A stretch of DNA of 64,000 nucleotides from Planctomycetota bacterium (GTDB lineage Bacteria; Planctomycetota; Planctomycetia; Pirellulales; PALSA-1355), in contig QQVE01000044.1 in NCBI GenBank assembly GCA_003389325.1, positions 1 to 64,000 on the forward strand. Direction: 5' to 3'. Positions 17,076 through 25,570 of the stretch are shown in pieces; position 1 is the first letter of the stretch; each line of letters opens with the position of its first letter. A program made the position numbers and the translations under genes. The notes under the pieces were generated by a model that ran no database searches, was not told the origin of the DNA, and saw only the letters and a program-made list of their open reading frames with translations.

Positions 17076-18497
17076 ATGGCTACCGCCCGTAAACGTGTCG
17101 TGGTCGTCGGCGGCGGCATCACCGGGCTGGCGGCGGCCCATCGCCTCACCGAGCTCGCCAGCGACGCGGAAATCGTGCTGCTCGAGGCTGGTCCGCGGTT
17201 GGGTGGCGTGATCGAAACGGACAAGCGCGACGGCTTTCTGATCGAACGCAGCGCCGACAACTTCATTACCAACGTTCCATGGGGCGTCGACTTCTGCCGT
17301 CGCATCGGCCTGGGCGAGGAATTGATCTCCACCAGCCGCGAGCGGCCGCGAGCGCTGGTCGTATACCGGGGCCGACTCGTGCCCGTGCCGGCCGGGTTCA
17401 TGCTGATGGCGCCGGCGCGCGTCGGGCCGCTGCTGTCGACGCCGCTGTTGAGCCTCCGCGGTAAGCTGCGGCTGATGTGGGAATACTTCGCGCCCCGGCG
17501 TCGCGACACGACCGACGAGAGCCTCGCCTCGTTTGCCCGCCGTCGGCTGGGGCGCGAAGCGTTCGAACGCATCGTGCAGCCCCTGGTGGGCGGCATCTAC
17601 ACGGCCGATCCCGAAAAGCTCAGCCTCGCGGCCACTATGCCCCGGTTCGTCGAGATGGAACGCCGCCACGGCAGCCTGATTCGCGCCGCGCGGGCCGGTG
17701 CGGGGGCAGGCTCCGCCGGTGAAAGCGGGGCCCGCTATGGCATGTTCGTCACGCCGCGCGACGGCCTGTCGAGCATGATCGACGCCGCGGCGGCTCGGTT
17801 GCCGGAGGGCTGCGTGCGGCTGAACCATCCGGTCGAGCGCATCACGCGCGACACCGAGGGCTGGAAGCTGAGCCTCGCCGGTGGCGAGCGCAGCGCCATG
17901 TCGGCCGATGCCGTGATCGTCGCCGTGGGCACGCCGCACGCCTCGGCCATGCTGGCCGAGTTCGATCCGCGCCTGTCGGCCGATTTGGCGAGGATCGAAC
18001 ACGCCGGCTCGGCGATCGTCTCGCTGGGATATGCCCGCGACCAGATCGAGCACCCGCTCGACGGCTTCGGCTTCGTGGTGCCCGCAGTCGAGGGGCGACG
18101 CATCCTGGCCGGCAGTTTTTCGAGCCTCAAGTTCGCCGGCCGCGCGCCCGAGGGGAAGGTGCTGGTGCGCGTGTTCCTGGGCGGAGCGTGCCAGAGCGAG
18201 ATGGCCGAATTGCCCGACGACGAGCTGGTGCGCGTGGCCACCGAAGAGCTGGCGGCCCTGCTGGGCGCGCGCGGCGAGCCGGTGCTGGTCGACATCGCCC
18301 GCTGGCCCCGTTCGATGCCGCAGTATCACTTGGGGCACGAGCAGCGCGTCGCCGACATCGAACGCCAGGTCGACGCATGGCCAACGCTCGCGCTGGCGGG
18401 CAATGCCTACCACGGCGTGGGCATTCCCAATTGCATCCACAGCGGCGAAACCGCCGCCGAAAGAATCGCCTCGCAACTCAGCGGCGCTCCAAACTAG
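17076..18497 (+). CDS. hemG: Protoporphyrinogen/coproporphyrinogen oxidase
   Basis: A 473-residue FAD enzyme of the HemG/HemY type that oxidises the porphyrinogen ring late in heme synthesis. Residues 8-40 form the FAD fold (VVVVGGGITGLAAAHRL, then a Glu in IVLLEAG), followed by the family signature RLGGVIET, SADNFITNVPWG and VQPLVGGIYTADPEKLS; the C-terminus NAYHGVGIPNCIHSGE closes the FAD site. Whether the substrate is proto- or coproporphyrinogen cannot be read from the sequence. A long open frame on the opposite strand is a GC-rich shadow. Family A repeats begin at its stop codon. Confidence 0.9.
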   Translation: MATARKRVVVVGGGITGLAAAHRLTELASDAEIVLLEAGPRLGGVIETDKRDGFLIERSADNFITNVPWGVDFCRRIGLGEELISTSRERPRALVVYRGRLVPVPAGFMLMAPARVGPLLSTPLLSLRGKLRLMWEYFAPRRRDTTDESLASFARRRLGREAFERIVQPLVGGIYTADPEKLSLAATMPRFVEMERRHGSLIRAARAGAGAGSAGESGARYGMFVTPRDGLSSMIDAAAARLPEGCVRLNHPVERITRDTEGWKLSLAGGERSAMSADAVIVAVGTPHASAMLAEFDPRLSADLARIEHAGSAIVSLGYARDQIEHPLDGFGFVVPAVEGRRILAGSFSSLKFAGRAPEGKVLVRVFLGGACQSEMAELPDDELVRVATEELAALLGARGEPVLVDIARWPRSMPQYHLGHEQRVADIERQVDAWPTLALAGNAYHGVGIPNCIHSGETAAERIASQLSGAPN

Positions 18498-18579
18498 GCG
18501 CGAAGCGCGAGCGAGGGTCTTCACGCGTTCGATGCCAAGAAAGTGCCGCGACCCTCGCTCGCGCTTCGAGCTCGTGTCA
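18498..18579. repeat. Family A facing pair between convergent genes
   Basis: Forward gaagcgcgagcgagggtctt (about 18501-18520) faces reverse accctcgctcgcgcttcgag (about 18551-18570). The pair starts at the base after the hemG stop and ends 36 bases before the stop of the convergent PEP-CTERM gene, a position suited to a two-way terminator. Confidence 0.85.
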
Positions 18580-18615
18580 GTAGTCGGCTTGCGAGACAGA
18601 ACCGAGACCGGCAGC

Positions 18616-20019
18616 TTAGCTCTTAAGCGCTCGCCGGCGGCGATGCGCAAGTGCCGCCAGAGCCGCCAGCCCGCAGGCGGCCAGCGCAAACGAACTGGGT
18701 TCGGGCACGACGCCGCCCAGGTCGAGTCCCAGAATGCCGTTGGGTTCGTCGAAAGTGACCCAATTGAACGGCGACGCCGCTTCCTCGATGTTCAGTCCGT
18801 CGACCGACACGCTGTCGAGCAGAAAGTTCATGCCCAGGATGCCGTCGAGAATCAGCTCCTCGCCGGTGTCAGCCTCCAGGTAGATGTCGTTGACCAGAAA
18901 CGGCGCGCCTAGGAAGCGCAGGTTGTCGGGATCGTGGAGATCGGGGCCGCCCTCGAGCGTTTGCAGCACCATCTCGTCGAGATAGAAACCGGCAATCGGA
19001 ATGACCGCACCATCGACGCCTTGCAGCGCGAGCGAGAACTGGTTCTCGATCAGCGTGCCGGGCAACTGGGGATTGTCGGGATCGAACATCTCGAGCTGCG
19101 GGTTCTCGAAGTCGAACGGATCGACCAGCCGCACGCCGAGTTCAGCGGCCAGCGGCGTCGAAATGAAAGACGCTCCGCCAGCGGTGTCCAGCAGCAAACT
19201 GCCGCTGGTCTCCCGGCCCCCGAACGTAAACCGCACCGGCGGCGCGTCGTCGGTCACTTCCTCGTCGAACAGGCCTGCCGTGGGATTGGGCCCGATGAAA
19301 GGATTGTGAGCGAGCACCGGCGGCTCGGCGTCGCTGGGCGTCAGGCGCGTAAACCGATCGAACTCGCCGTAGCTCAATTGCACGTGGTGACTCGTGGTCG
19401 GAATGCCGGGGTTCGTGTTTTGCGTGGCCGGGTTGAAGGGCGTTCCCGGCTCGTAGATGTAGGCCGGAGCGCTGAGCAGCAGCACCTCGTCGCTCTGCTT
19501 GGGATCGAGCACGACGTGCTTGCCCAGCATCGTCGGCATGCCGTAGATGTCGTAGATGCTGTCGTTCGGGCCCACTTGCGCCCGCAGCGGTCCGTACGAC
19601 TTGTCGTACACCGACTCGTAGGTGTCGATGTTGTTGATATCGGGATGGTTCGTGGAGTTGATGCGGACGTTGATCGGCACCGACACGTCGAAGTCCGTCG
19701 TTCCGCCCGCGGCGACGTCCTCGAAGTTGACGCCCGGCTCGGTGGGCAACGCGAGCAATTCGCGGGTGAGATCGCTGATCACGATGCCGCTGGAGCCCGT
19801 GTCGAGGTAGCCCACGACGTTAAACGCACCGATGAAAATGTCGGACGTGTAGGGATCGCCGCCGCCGGCCGGCTGCAACAGGCCGTGGACCTGCGGTTGC
19901 GCCAGGCTGCCGGGCAGCACGCCTTCGATATCGACGGCCCACGCCACGCGGCCGCCGAGCACCAGCAAGGCGATCGCCGCGAGAATGCCGCTCGATTTGT
20001 AGAACGTGGTTCGTTGCAC
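18616..20019 (-). CDS. PEP-CTERM protein with aspartyl-protease-like fold
   Basis: A secreted protein (467 residues if started at this GTG) with a hydrophobic signal segment (about 11-28) and a C-terminal VPEPSSFALAACGLAALA sorting signal with arginine-rich end. Two sites resemble the paired catalytic motifs of pepsin-type aspartic proteases: GYLDTGSSGIV (Asp73) and SLLLDTAGGASF (Asp278), each with hydrophobic residues before Asp-Thr; the second is DTA instead of DTG. It may be a surface aspartic protease or a degenerate relative. The start is uncertain: the frame is open to a TTG at 20094 and no good Shine-Dalgarno is visible at any candidate. Confidence 0.72.
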   Translation of the reverse strand: MQRTTFYKSSGILAAIALLVLGGRVAWAVDIEGVLPGSLAQPQVHGLLQPAGGGDPYTSDIFIGAFNVVGYLDTGSSGIVISDLTRELLALPTEPGVNFEDVAAGGTTDFDVSVPINVRINSTNHPDINNIDTYESVYDKSYGPLRAQVGPNDSIYDIYGMPTMLGKHVVLDPKQSDEVLLLSAPAYIYEPGTPFNPATQNTNPGIPTTSHHVQLSYGEFDRFTRLTPSDAEPPVLAHNPFIGPNPTAGLFDEEVTDDAPPVRFTFGGRETSGSLLLDTAGGASFISTPLAAELGVRLVDPFDFENPQLEMFDPDNPQLPGTLIENQFSLALQGVDGAVIPIAGFYLDEMVLQTLEGGPDLHDPDNLRFLGAPFLVNDIYLEADTGEELILDGILGMNFLLDSVSVDGLNIEEAASPFNWVTFDEPNGILGLDLGGVVPEPSSFALAACGLAALAALAHRRRRALKS

Positions 20020-20468
20020 AGGATGAATCAACAGTCGATGAATTGCTTGAAACGAGAAACGCGTATCGCCGGCCGTGCACGCGCTCGCGCCCAACGAAGA
20101 GGGCGCAAAGCGACACCAGCGGCGGAAGCTTGTGAAACAAGAAGAGCGGGCGGAAGAAGTGCCTCGGACGCCGCGCTAGCGCGCGATTGGCCCGGGCAGG
20201 GCGCGCTCAGTTGAAGATCATTAGGCCGATCGAGTTCTACAAACTTAGGGTGCTTGGAACACCCATCAAATTAGAGCGATTCGTCGGCAACGTCAAGTCT
20301 TTTTCGTTCGATTCTGCCCAAAGGTGCAATCCCTGCGCGCGTGCAAGTTTCGCCGCACCAGCGACTTTGGCTGGTCGCAATCGTGCGGCCGCTGGGGTAC
20401 CATGGTCGCTTTCCGCCACCGCGGCGGACGACCTTCCACCCCATCTGTGCCCCGGCTCACGATCCTGC
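20020..20468. other. Divergent intergenic region
   Basis: Spacer between the PEP-CTERM gene (minus) and the MFS gene (plus). It is slightly less GC-rich around 20220-20310 and contains small hairpins (gggtgcttggaacaccc at about 20249; gcgactttggctggtcgc at about 20361). Promoters for both genes should lie here; no gene was recognised. Confidence 0.4.
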
Positions 20469-21875
20469 ATGGCAAGCGACGCTCCTGGCGAAGGCCCCAC
20501 CGAACCCCGCGGCTACTGGTTCTCGCAGTTGACCCGCTACCACTGGTTCGTGCTCACCGTGGCCGCCCTGGGCTGGCTGTTCGACACGATGGACCAGCAG
20601 CTCTTCACGCTGGCCCGGGCGCCGGCGATGGCCGAGTTGCTGGCCACTGAAGAGGGTCCGGCGTCGCCCGAGGACACGAGCTTCTACGGCGGGCTGGCCA
20701 CGGCCATCTTCCTGATCGGTTGGGCGACCGGCGGATTGGGCTTCGGCGTGCTGGGCGATCGCATCGGCCGGGCCCGCACGATGATCTGGACGATCCTGAT
20801 CTACTCGGCCTGCACCGGCTTAAGCGCGCTGTCGGTCGGCTTTTGGGATTTCGCGTTCTATCGCTTTCTGACCGGGCTGGGCGTGGGGGGCGAATTCGCC
20901 GTCGGCGTGGCCCTGGTGGCCGAAGTGATGCCCGATCGCGCGCGGCCCTACGCCCTCGGCTTGCTGCAAGCCCTGTCGGCCGTGGGCAACGTCAGCGCCG
21001 CGTTGATCAACATGGGACTGGGCGTGATGGAAAGCGGCGGCGGACTCGAATCGTTGCAGGTCGGCGACCAACCGGTGCAGGCCTGGCGGTTGATGTTCGT
21101 CGTGGGTACCGTGCCGGCGCTATTGGCGTTGATCATTCGCCGCAAGCTCAAGGAGCCCGAGCGCTGGCAGGCCACGCACGACACCAGCAAGCGGCTCGGT
21201 TCGTATGCCGATTTGTTCAGCGATCCGCAATTGCGGCGTAACGCGATCGTCGGCCTGATCATGGCGTTTTCGGGCGTGGTCGGCCTGTGGGGCATCGGCT
21301 TTTTCAGCTACGACGTGTTCCGCAAGGTGTTCACCGCGCAGTTCGAAGAGGCCGGCCTCTCGCCCGACGAAGTGGCCGAGAGCGTCGCCATCTGGATCAG
21401 CATGACGTCCATCCTTCAAAACATCGGCGGGTTCTTCGGCATCCTGGCTTTCAGTTGGATCACCCCCTTCATCGGCCGCCGCAAAGCCTTTGCCTTCGCT
21501 TTCGTGGCGGCCATGCTCAGCACCATCATGGTCTTCGGCCTGATGGACGACCGTTACCAGATCTTCTGGATGATCCCGCTGATGGGCTTCTGCCAGTTGG
21601 CGCTGTTCGGTGGTTACGCGATCTATTTTCCCGAGCTGTTCCCCACGCGGCTCCGCAGCACCGGCACCTCGTTCTGTTACAACGTGGGCCGATTCGTGGC
21701 GGCCGTCGGGCCGTTCACGTTCGGGTATCTCTCCGGCGTGGTCTTTGCCGACATGGGCGAAACGCCCGATTCACCGATGCGCTATGCCGGCGTGACCATG
21801 TGTGCCATCTTCCTGCTCGGCCTGGCCGTGCTGCCGTTCGCGCCGGAGACGAAAGACCAGCCGCTGCCCGAGTAG
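20469..21875 (+). CDS. MFS transporter (sugar/organic acid type)
   Basis: A 468-residue major facilitator with about 12 membrane segments. The loop between helices 2 and 3 reads GVLGDRIGRARTM, the MFS signature (G-x3-D-x-x-G-R), and GVGGEFAVGVALVAEVMPDRAR in helices 4-5 matches the sugar/aromatic-acid subfamily, as does YFPELFPTRLRSTGTSFCYN in the second half. Substrate cannot be told. The start MASDAPGE is chosen because translation upstream has no membrane-protein character. It is monocistronic, with palindromes of family C following the stop. Confidence 0.88.
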   Translation: MASDAPGEGPTEPRGYWFSQLTRYHWFVLTVAALGWLFDTMDQQLFTLARAPAMAELLATEEGPASPEDTSFYGGLATAIFLIGWATGGLGFGVLGDRIGRARTMIWTILIYSACTGLSALSVGFWDFAFYRFLTGLGVGGEFAVGVALVAEVMPDRARPYALGLLQALSAVGNVSAALINMGLGVMESGGGLESLQVGDQPVQAWRLMFVVGTVPALLALIIRRKLKEPERWQATHDTSKRLGSYADLFSDPQLRRNAIVGLIMAFSGVVGLWGIGFFSYDVFRKVFTAQFEEAGLSPDEVAESVAIWISMTSILQNIGGFFGILAFSWITPFIGRRKAFAFAFVAAMLSTIMVFGLMDDRYQIFWMIPLMGFCQLALFGGYAIYFPELFPTRLRSTGTSFCYNVGRFVAAVGPFTFGYLSGVVFADMGETPDSPMRYAGVTMCAIFLLGLAVLPFAPETKDQPLPE

Positions 21876-21888
21876 GCTGAATGTAGCC

Positions 21889-22113
21889 GACTCACTCCGT
21901 GAGTCGTAGCAGCGCCTCGCTGGAGAATCCACCGCCGCCTAAATCAATCGCACCGAGCGACTCTCGCTCGGGCGAAGCCGGAGTAGGTCATGCACTCCGT
22001 GCATGACATTCCGCAGCCCGGTTTGCCGCTGAAATACGATTGTCATGCACGGAGTGCATGACCTACACGGTAGCAGTGCCCGCAGCGCTTCTGCGACGGC
22101 TCACGGAGTGAGC
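21889..22113. repeat. Family C palindromes, four copies
   Basis: Short hairpins sharing the core actccgt or acggagt: gactcactccgtgagtc (21889-21905), gtcatgcactccgtgcatgac (21987-22007), gtcatgcacggagtgcatgac (22042-22062) and ggctcacggagtgagcc (22098-22113, approximate ends). The second and third are reverse complements of each other 35 bases apart, so they could also pair as one long stem. They fill the space between the convergent MFS and radical SAM genes. Confidence 0.85.
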
Positions 22114-22116
22114 CTG

Positions 22117-22992
22117 CTACTTGGCGCCGTAGAACGGCTCGGCCGGTAGGGCGGTGCGGCTGCGCACTCGCTCGACGATTGCGTCGACGTCCTCATCCGA
22201 CAGCGACGCGACGTAGTCCTCGGCCGGACGCCGGGCCACGGTGTAGACCTGCACCAGCTTGATCCGCCCGCCGGCGGACGTGATTTCGTTGAGGCGATCG
22301 CAAAACGCCTCGAGCTCGTCGGCCGACGGCCCTTCGCCGTGGACTTTCATGAACAGCGATTGAATCACCAGCGGCCGCTTTCGAGCCGCGGCGGCGATGT
22401 TGTCGAGCACTTGCCGGAAGGGAATCGGCGTCCGCTCGATGAGCTGATAGTAGGCGTCGGTGCCGGCGTCGAGCTTGGCCCAGATCTCGCCGTTGTGCGC
22501 GTCGAGCAATGCCAGGCCGCGCTCGACCGGCTCGCGGTGGAACATGCTCGCGTTGGTGATCAACACCATCTTCACCTCCGCCAGGCCGTAACGGTCCTTC
22601 ACCGCGGCACACGCGGCGATGATCTCGTCGAAGTTGCGATACGTCGTCGGCTCGCCGTCGCCGCTGAAGGCAATGTCGTTCAGCCGCCGCAGCGCCTCGG
22701 GCGTGCCGGCAAACTTCGCCGTCTGGTACAGCTCGCCGGTCGTGACCAGCCGCAGCATCTCGTCGAGCTCGCGCAGCAGGGCGTCCATCTCGACGAACCG
22801 CGTTTCGCTCTGCCGCGTGCGGTCGACCTGGCAGTAGATGCAATCGAAGTTGCAGATCTTGTCCGGGTTGAGGTTCACCCCGACCGAAATCCCCTTCGAC
22901 CGCCGGCTCAGCACCGGATAGACGAACCGGTTGCCCTCGAACGACCGCCCGTGGGCAGCATACAGCGGCGTGATTTCCGGTTTAGACGACAT
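22117..22992 (-). CDS. Radical SAM protein
   Basis: A 291-residue cytosolic enzyme with a radical SAM iron-sulfur site, CNFDCIYC (Cys47, Cys51, Cys54), followed by the SAM-binding GDGEPTTYRNF, and ITNASMF. The family (COG0731-like oxidoreductases) includes tRNA and protein modifiers, but the substrate here is unknown. The start MSSKPEI is preceded by TGAGGTTGCCT; four residues further upstream is an alternative. Family C palindromes stand at both ends of the gene. Confidence 0.87.
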   Translation of the reverse strand: MSSKPEITPLYAAHGRSFEGNRFVYPVLSRRSKGISVGVNLNPDKICNFDCIYCQVDRTRQSETRFVEMDALLRELDEMLRLVTTGELYQTAKFAGTPEALRRLNDIAFSGDGEPTTYRNFDEIIAACAAVKDRYGLAEVKMVLITNASMFHREPVERGLALLDAHNGEIWAKLDAGTDAYYQLIERTPIPFRQVLDNIAAAARKRPLVIQSLFMKVHGEGPSADELEAFCDRLNEITSAGGRIKLVQVYTVARRPAEDYVASLSDEDVDAIVERVRSRTALPAEPFYGAK

Positions 22993-23043
22993 AGGCAACC
23001 TCACGCTGCATTATACGCCCGGCGGCCAGACCCCGTCGTAGTA

Positions 23044-23060
23044 GGCTCACTCCGTGAGCT
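23044..23060. repeat. Family C palindrome
   Basis: ggctcactccgtgagct, an 8-base-arm hairpin upstream of the radical SAM gene, the same element as found just behind that gene's stop. Confidence 0.8.
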
Positions 23061-23099
23061 GTAACAGCACCGGCCACAGGAGAATTTCAGCTCGCGGGC

Positions 23100-23124
23100 G
23101 CCATGCTCACGCTTGCGTGAGTGT
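23100..23124. repeat. Family B palindrome
   Basis: ccatgctcacgcttgcgtgag and following bases. It lies 22 bases before a family A pair, the same B-then-A arrangement seen at 11774-11934. Confidence 0.75.
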
Positions 23125-23145
23125 GCGATTCTTGGCGAACTTCAT

Positions 23146-23226
23146 ACCAGGTCGAAGCGCCGGCGAGGGTTCTTCGTCTTGAGGCGAGAGTCGACAGAAC
23201 CCTCGCTGGCGCTTCGGGCTGGTGTC
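23146..23226. repeat. Family A facing pair
   Basis: Forward copy accaggtcgaagcgccggcg (from 23146) faces reverse copy cctcgctggcgcttcgggct (23201-23220). The arms can form a long stem with the intervening 20 bases as loop. Confidence 0.82.
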
Positions 23227-23250
23227 GGAGGTCCGCGGCGCGGCTGCGAC

Positions 23251-23266
23251 GGCTCACGGAGTGAGC
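23251..23266. repeat. Family C palindrome at a stop codon
   Basis: ggctcacggagtgagcc followed by tgctact and then the stop of the next minus-strand gene; the same sequence follows the radical SAM gene stop. Confidence 0.8.
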
Positions 23267-23273
23267 CTGCTAC

Positions 23274-23546
23274 TTAGGCGCGGCGCAGCTCAGTGAACTC
23301 GTCCATGGTGATGGTGGTCAGCTCGCCGTCGTACGGCTTCAGCACGATCATGTCGGCAAACACCTTGTCGTCGGTGTTGCGGCGAAAGTGCAGGCCCTGA
23401 CGGCGGCGCTCGGTGTGCATCACCGTGCCGACGGTCTTGGTCGTCCAGGTCTTCGACGAGCCGACCTTCACCTCGTGCTCGATCTCGATGCGATCGCCCG
23501 ACTTGAGCTCCGTGAACAGTTGGCGTGAGGCGGCATTGGTCGTCAT
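23274..23546 (-). CDS. Small conserved-looking protein of unknown function
   Basis: A 90-residue soluble protein with a beta-rich pattern: LFTELKSGDRIEIEHEVKVG, then TWTTKTVGTVMHTERRRQG and FADMIVLKPYDGELTTITMDEFTELRR. This resembles a small OB or SH3-like barrel, but no family was recognised. It has good coding character. It lies 24 nucleotides after ilvC plus a strong hairpin (23561-23608), so it is probably transcribed separately. Confidence 0.75.
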   Translation of the reverse strand: MTTNAASRQLFTELKSGDRIEIEHEVKVGSSKTWTTKTVGTVMHTERRRQGLHFRRNTDDKVFADMIVLKPYDGELTTITMDEFTELRRA

Positions 23547-23560
23547 CGCTTACACTTTCA

Positions 23561-23608
23561 AAAAAGGTGTCAGGAACCTTATTTGAAAAAGGTTCCTGAC
23601 ACCTTTTT
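23561..23608. terminator. Perfect 18-bp hairpin, likely bidirectional terminator
   Basis: Arms aaaaaggtgtcaggaacc (23561-23578) and ggttcctgacaccttttt (23591-23608) are exact reverse complements around a 12-base loop, with A and T runs on both sides. It lies between the ilvC stop and the start of the 90-residue gene. It would end ilvC transcription, but it also looks like a mobile palindromic repeat. Confidence 0.8.
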
Positions 23609-23632
23609 CGCACGCTGGCACCTTGTCATCGG

Positions 23633-24634
23633 TTAGACTTCCTTGGAATCGATCCATGACATCAGGCGGCGCAGCTTGCGGCCCACTTCCTCGATGCCGT
23701 GCTCGCGCTCGCGGCGGCGGGTGGCCTTGAAGCCGGGGGCGTTGGCCTTGTTCTCCAGGATCCATTCCCGGGCGAATTGCCCGCTTTGGATCTCTTCCAG
23801 AATCTTCTTCATCTCCTGCTTCGTCTCGTCGGTGACGATCCGCGGGCCGCGGGTGTAGTCGCCGTACTCGGCGGTGTTCGAGACGCTATACCGCATGTAA
23901 TTCAAGCCGCCCTGGTAGAACAAATCGACGATCAGCTTCAGCTCGTGCATGCACTCGAAGAACGCCATCTCGGGCTGGTAGCCGGCTTCGACCAGCGTGT
24001 CGTACCCGGCCTTGACCAGGGCGCTCACGCCGCCGCACAACACGACCTGCTCGCCGAACAGGTCCGTTTCGGTCTCTTCGGCAAAGGTGGTTTCGATCAC
24101 GCCGGCCCGGGCGCCGCCGATGCCCTTGGCATAGGCCAACCCCAGGGCCCGCGATTCTTCGCTCGCGCCGGGATTGAGCGCGATCAGGCAGGGCACGCCG
24201 CCACCCTTTTCGAACTCGCTGCGCACCAGATGCCCCGGGCCCTTGGGGGCCACCAGCACGCTGTCGACGCCCTCGGGCGCTTCGACCTGGCCGAAGTGCA
24301 CGTTGAAGCCGTGCGAGCACATCAGGATGTTGCCGGGCTTCAGGTGCGGGCGGATGTATTGCCTATAGATGTCGCCCTGCACTTCGTCGGGGAGCAGAAT
24401 GTTGACCAGGTCGCCTTTCTTGGTGGCGTCTTCGATCGACATCGGCTCGAACTTGTGCTTCTTGGCCAGGTCGTAGTTGGCGCTGCCGGGCCGCTGGCCG
24501 ACGATGACGTTGCAGCCGCTGTCGCGCAGGTTCTGAGCGTGCGCGTGGCCTTGCGAGCCGTAGCCCAGGATGGCGATGGTCTTGTCTTTCAGCAGCGCCA
24601 GGTCGGCGTCTTTTTCGTAGTACATCGTGGTCAT
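23633..24634 (-). CDS. ilvC: Ketol-acid reductoisomerase
   Basis: A 333-residue class I enzyme that isomerises and reduces acetolactate or acetohydroxybutyrate in branched-chain amino acid synthesis, in the cytosol. Residues 20-45 form the NADPH fold ([19 protein letters not shown]), followed by [28 protein letters not shown] and [16 protein letters not shown]. The metal-binding glutamates are in the C-terminal knotted domain ([10 protein letters not shown] and [17 protein letters not shown]). It lies 138 bases downstream of ilvN, probably in one operon; the large synthase subunit gene is not next to them. Confidence 0.95.
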   Translation of the reverse strand: MTTMYYEKDADLALLKDKTIAILGYGSQGHAHAQNLRDSGCNVIVGQRPGSANYDLAKKHKFEPMSIEDATKKGDLVNILLPDEVQGDIYRQYIRPHLKPGNILMCSHGFNVHFGQVEAPEGVDSVLVAPKGPGHLVRSEFEKGGGVPCLIALNPGASEESRALGLAYAKGIGGARAGVIETTFAEETETDLFGEQVVLCGGVSALVKAGYDTLVEAGYQPEMAFFECMHELKLIVDLFYQGGLNYMRYSVSNTAEYGDYTRGPRIVTDETKQEMKKILEEIQSGQFAREWILENKANAPGFKATRRREREHGIEEVGRKLRRLMSWIDSKEV

Positions 24635-24772
24635 CTTGCTTAAACTCCGGGTGATGGCGTGTTTCGCGCGCCGCCGATTTTGGCAGGCGGCCGCAGACTC
24701 GTCGGGCGGCGATTCCTCGGGATGCCGTCAGGGCGAAAAGAGGCGCGCTCGCGAGACGGGTGTTTTGAGCGG

Positions 24773-25282
24773 TTACTTCTTGGCGTCCTCGTCGACTTCG
24801 CTGGGCGGCTTGCCGCGAACCATGGCGATGCGTCCGGTGCGAACCAGTTCCTGAATGCCGAAGGGCCGCATCAGATCGATGAACGATTCGATCTTGCGCT
24901 CCTGGCCGGAGATCTCGACGATCACTTCCTCGCCGGCCACGTCGACAATGCGGCCGCGAAAGATCTCGGCCAGCTCCTTGATCTCGCTGCGCCGCCCTAG
25001 CGGTGCGCGGACCTTGATCAGCATCAAGTCGCGCTCGACGAAGTCCTTGGCGCTGATGTCGACCACCTTGACGACGGTCACGACCTTTTCGAGCTGCTTG
25101 CGCACCTGCTCGAGCACGGCGGCATCGCCCACGACGACGAACGTCATCCGCGACAGGCCGGGGTTTTCGGTCTCGCCGACCGCCAGGCTATCGATGTTGT
25201 AGCCCCGCGAGGCGAGCATGCCCGAGATATGAGCTAGCACCCCCGGAACGTTCTGCACCACCGCCGACAACACGTGCCGCAT
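24773..25282 (-). CDS. ilvN: Acetolactate synthase small regulatory subunit
   Basis: A 169-residue regulatory subunit that activates the catalytic subunit and gives valine feedback inhibition. The N-terminal ACT domain reads MRHVLSAVVQNVPGVLAHIS, then ARGYNIDSLAVG and LSRMTFVV; the second half (LMLIKVRA, IVDVAGEEVIVEISG, PFGIQELVRTGRIAM) is the standard C-terminal domain. Symbols ilvN and ilvH are both in use for this type. The frame is open 18 codons further upstream without likeness. Gene order ilvN then ilvC is common, but ilvB is absent from this window. Confidence 0.92.
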   Translation of the reverse strand: MRHVLSAVVQNVPGVLAHISGMLASRGYNIDSLAVGETENPGLSRMTFVVVGDAAVLEQVRKQLEKVVTVVKVVDISAKDFVERDLMLIKVRAPLGRRSEIKELAEIFRGRIVDVAGEEVIVEISGQERKIESFIDLMRPFGIQELVRTGRIAMVRGKPPSEVDEDAKK

Positions 25283-25570
25283 CGCACTCACTCCCAAGCC
25301 GCACACAAAATCGGCGGAATCAACAAGAACACCCAAGGTCGGGGCAAGTTAAACCAGTGATGATAGCCCGCTTTCCGGGGGCTCACAAGGGACCGCCCCC
25401 AAGCCGGATCATCCGTATAACCCCGCTCGGACCAGAATCGCCAAAGCATCTGACCGTCACAATTTAAACCTCAGGGTCGCTGGCAACCGATAGAGTTTAA
25501 CAGTCGGCCTGCCGAGCCGGCTCTCAGATCGCATTTCCACGGAAGCAGGTACCACCCAGAGCAGGCCATT

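Noticed and set aside
16863-18689. Long open frame opposite hemG
   Set aside because: Its translation is Arg/His/Gly-rich without any family likeness; hemG on the other strand has full motifs. It is a GC-rich shadow.
20187-20468. Extended N-terminus of the MFS transporter
   Set aside because: The translated extension is low-complexity and has no membrane-protein character; the family start is at 20469.
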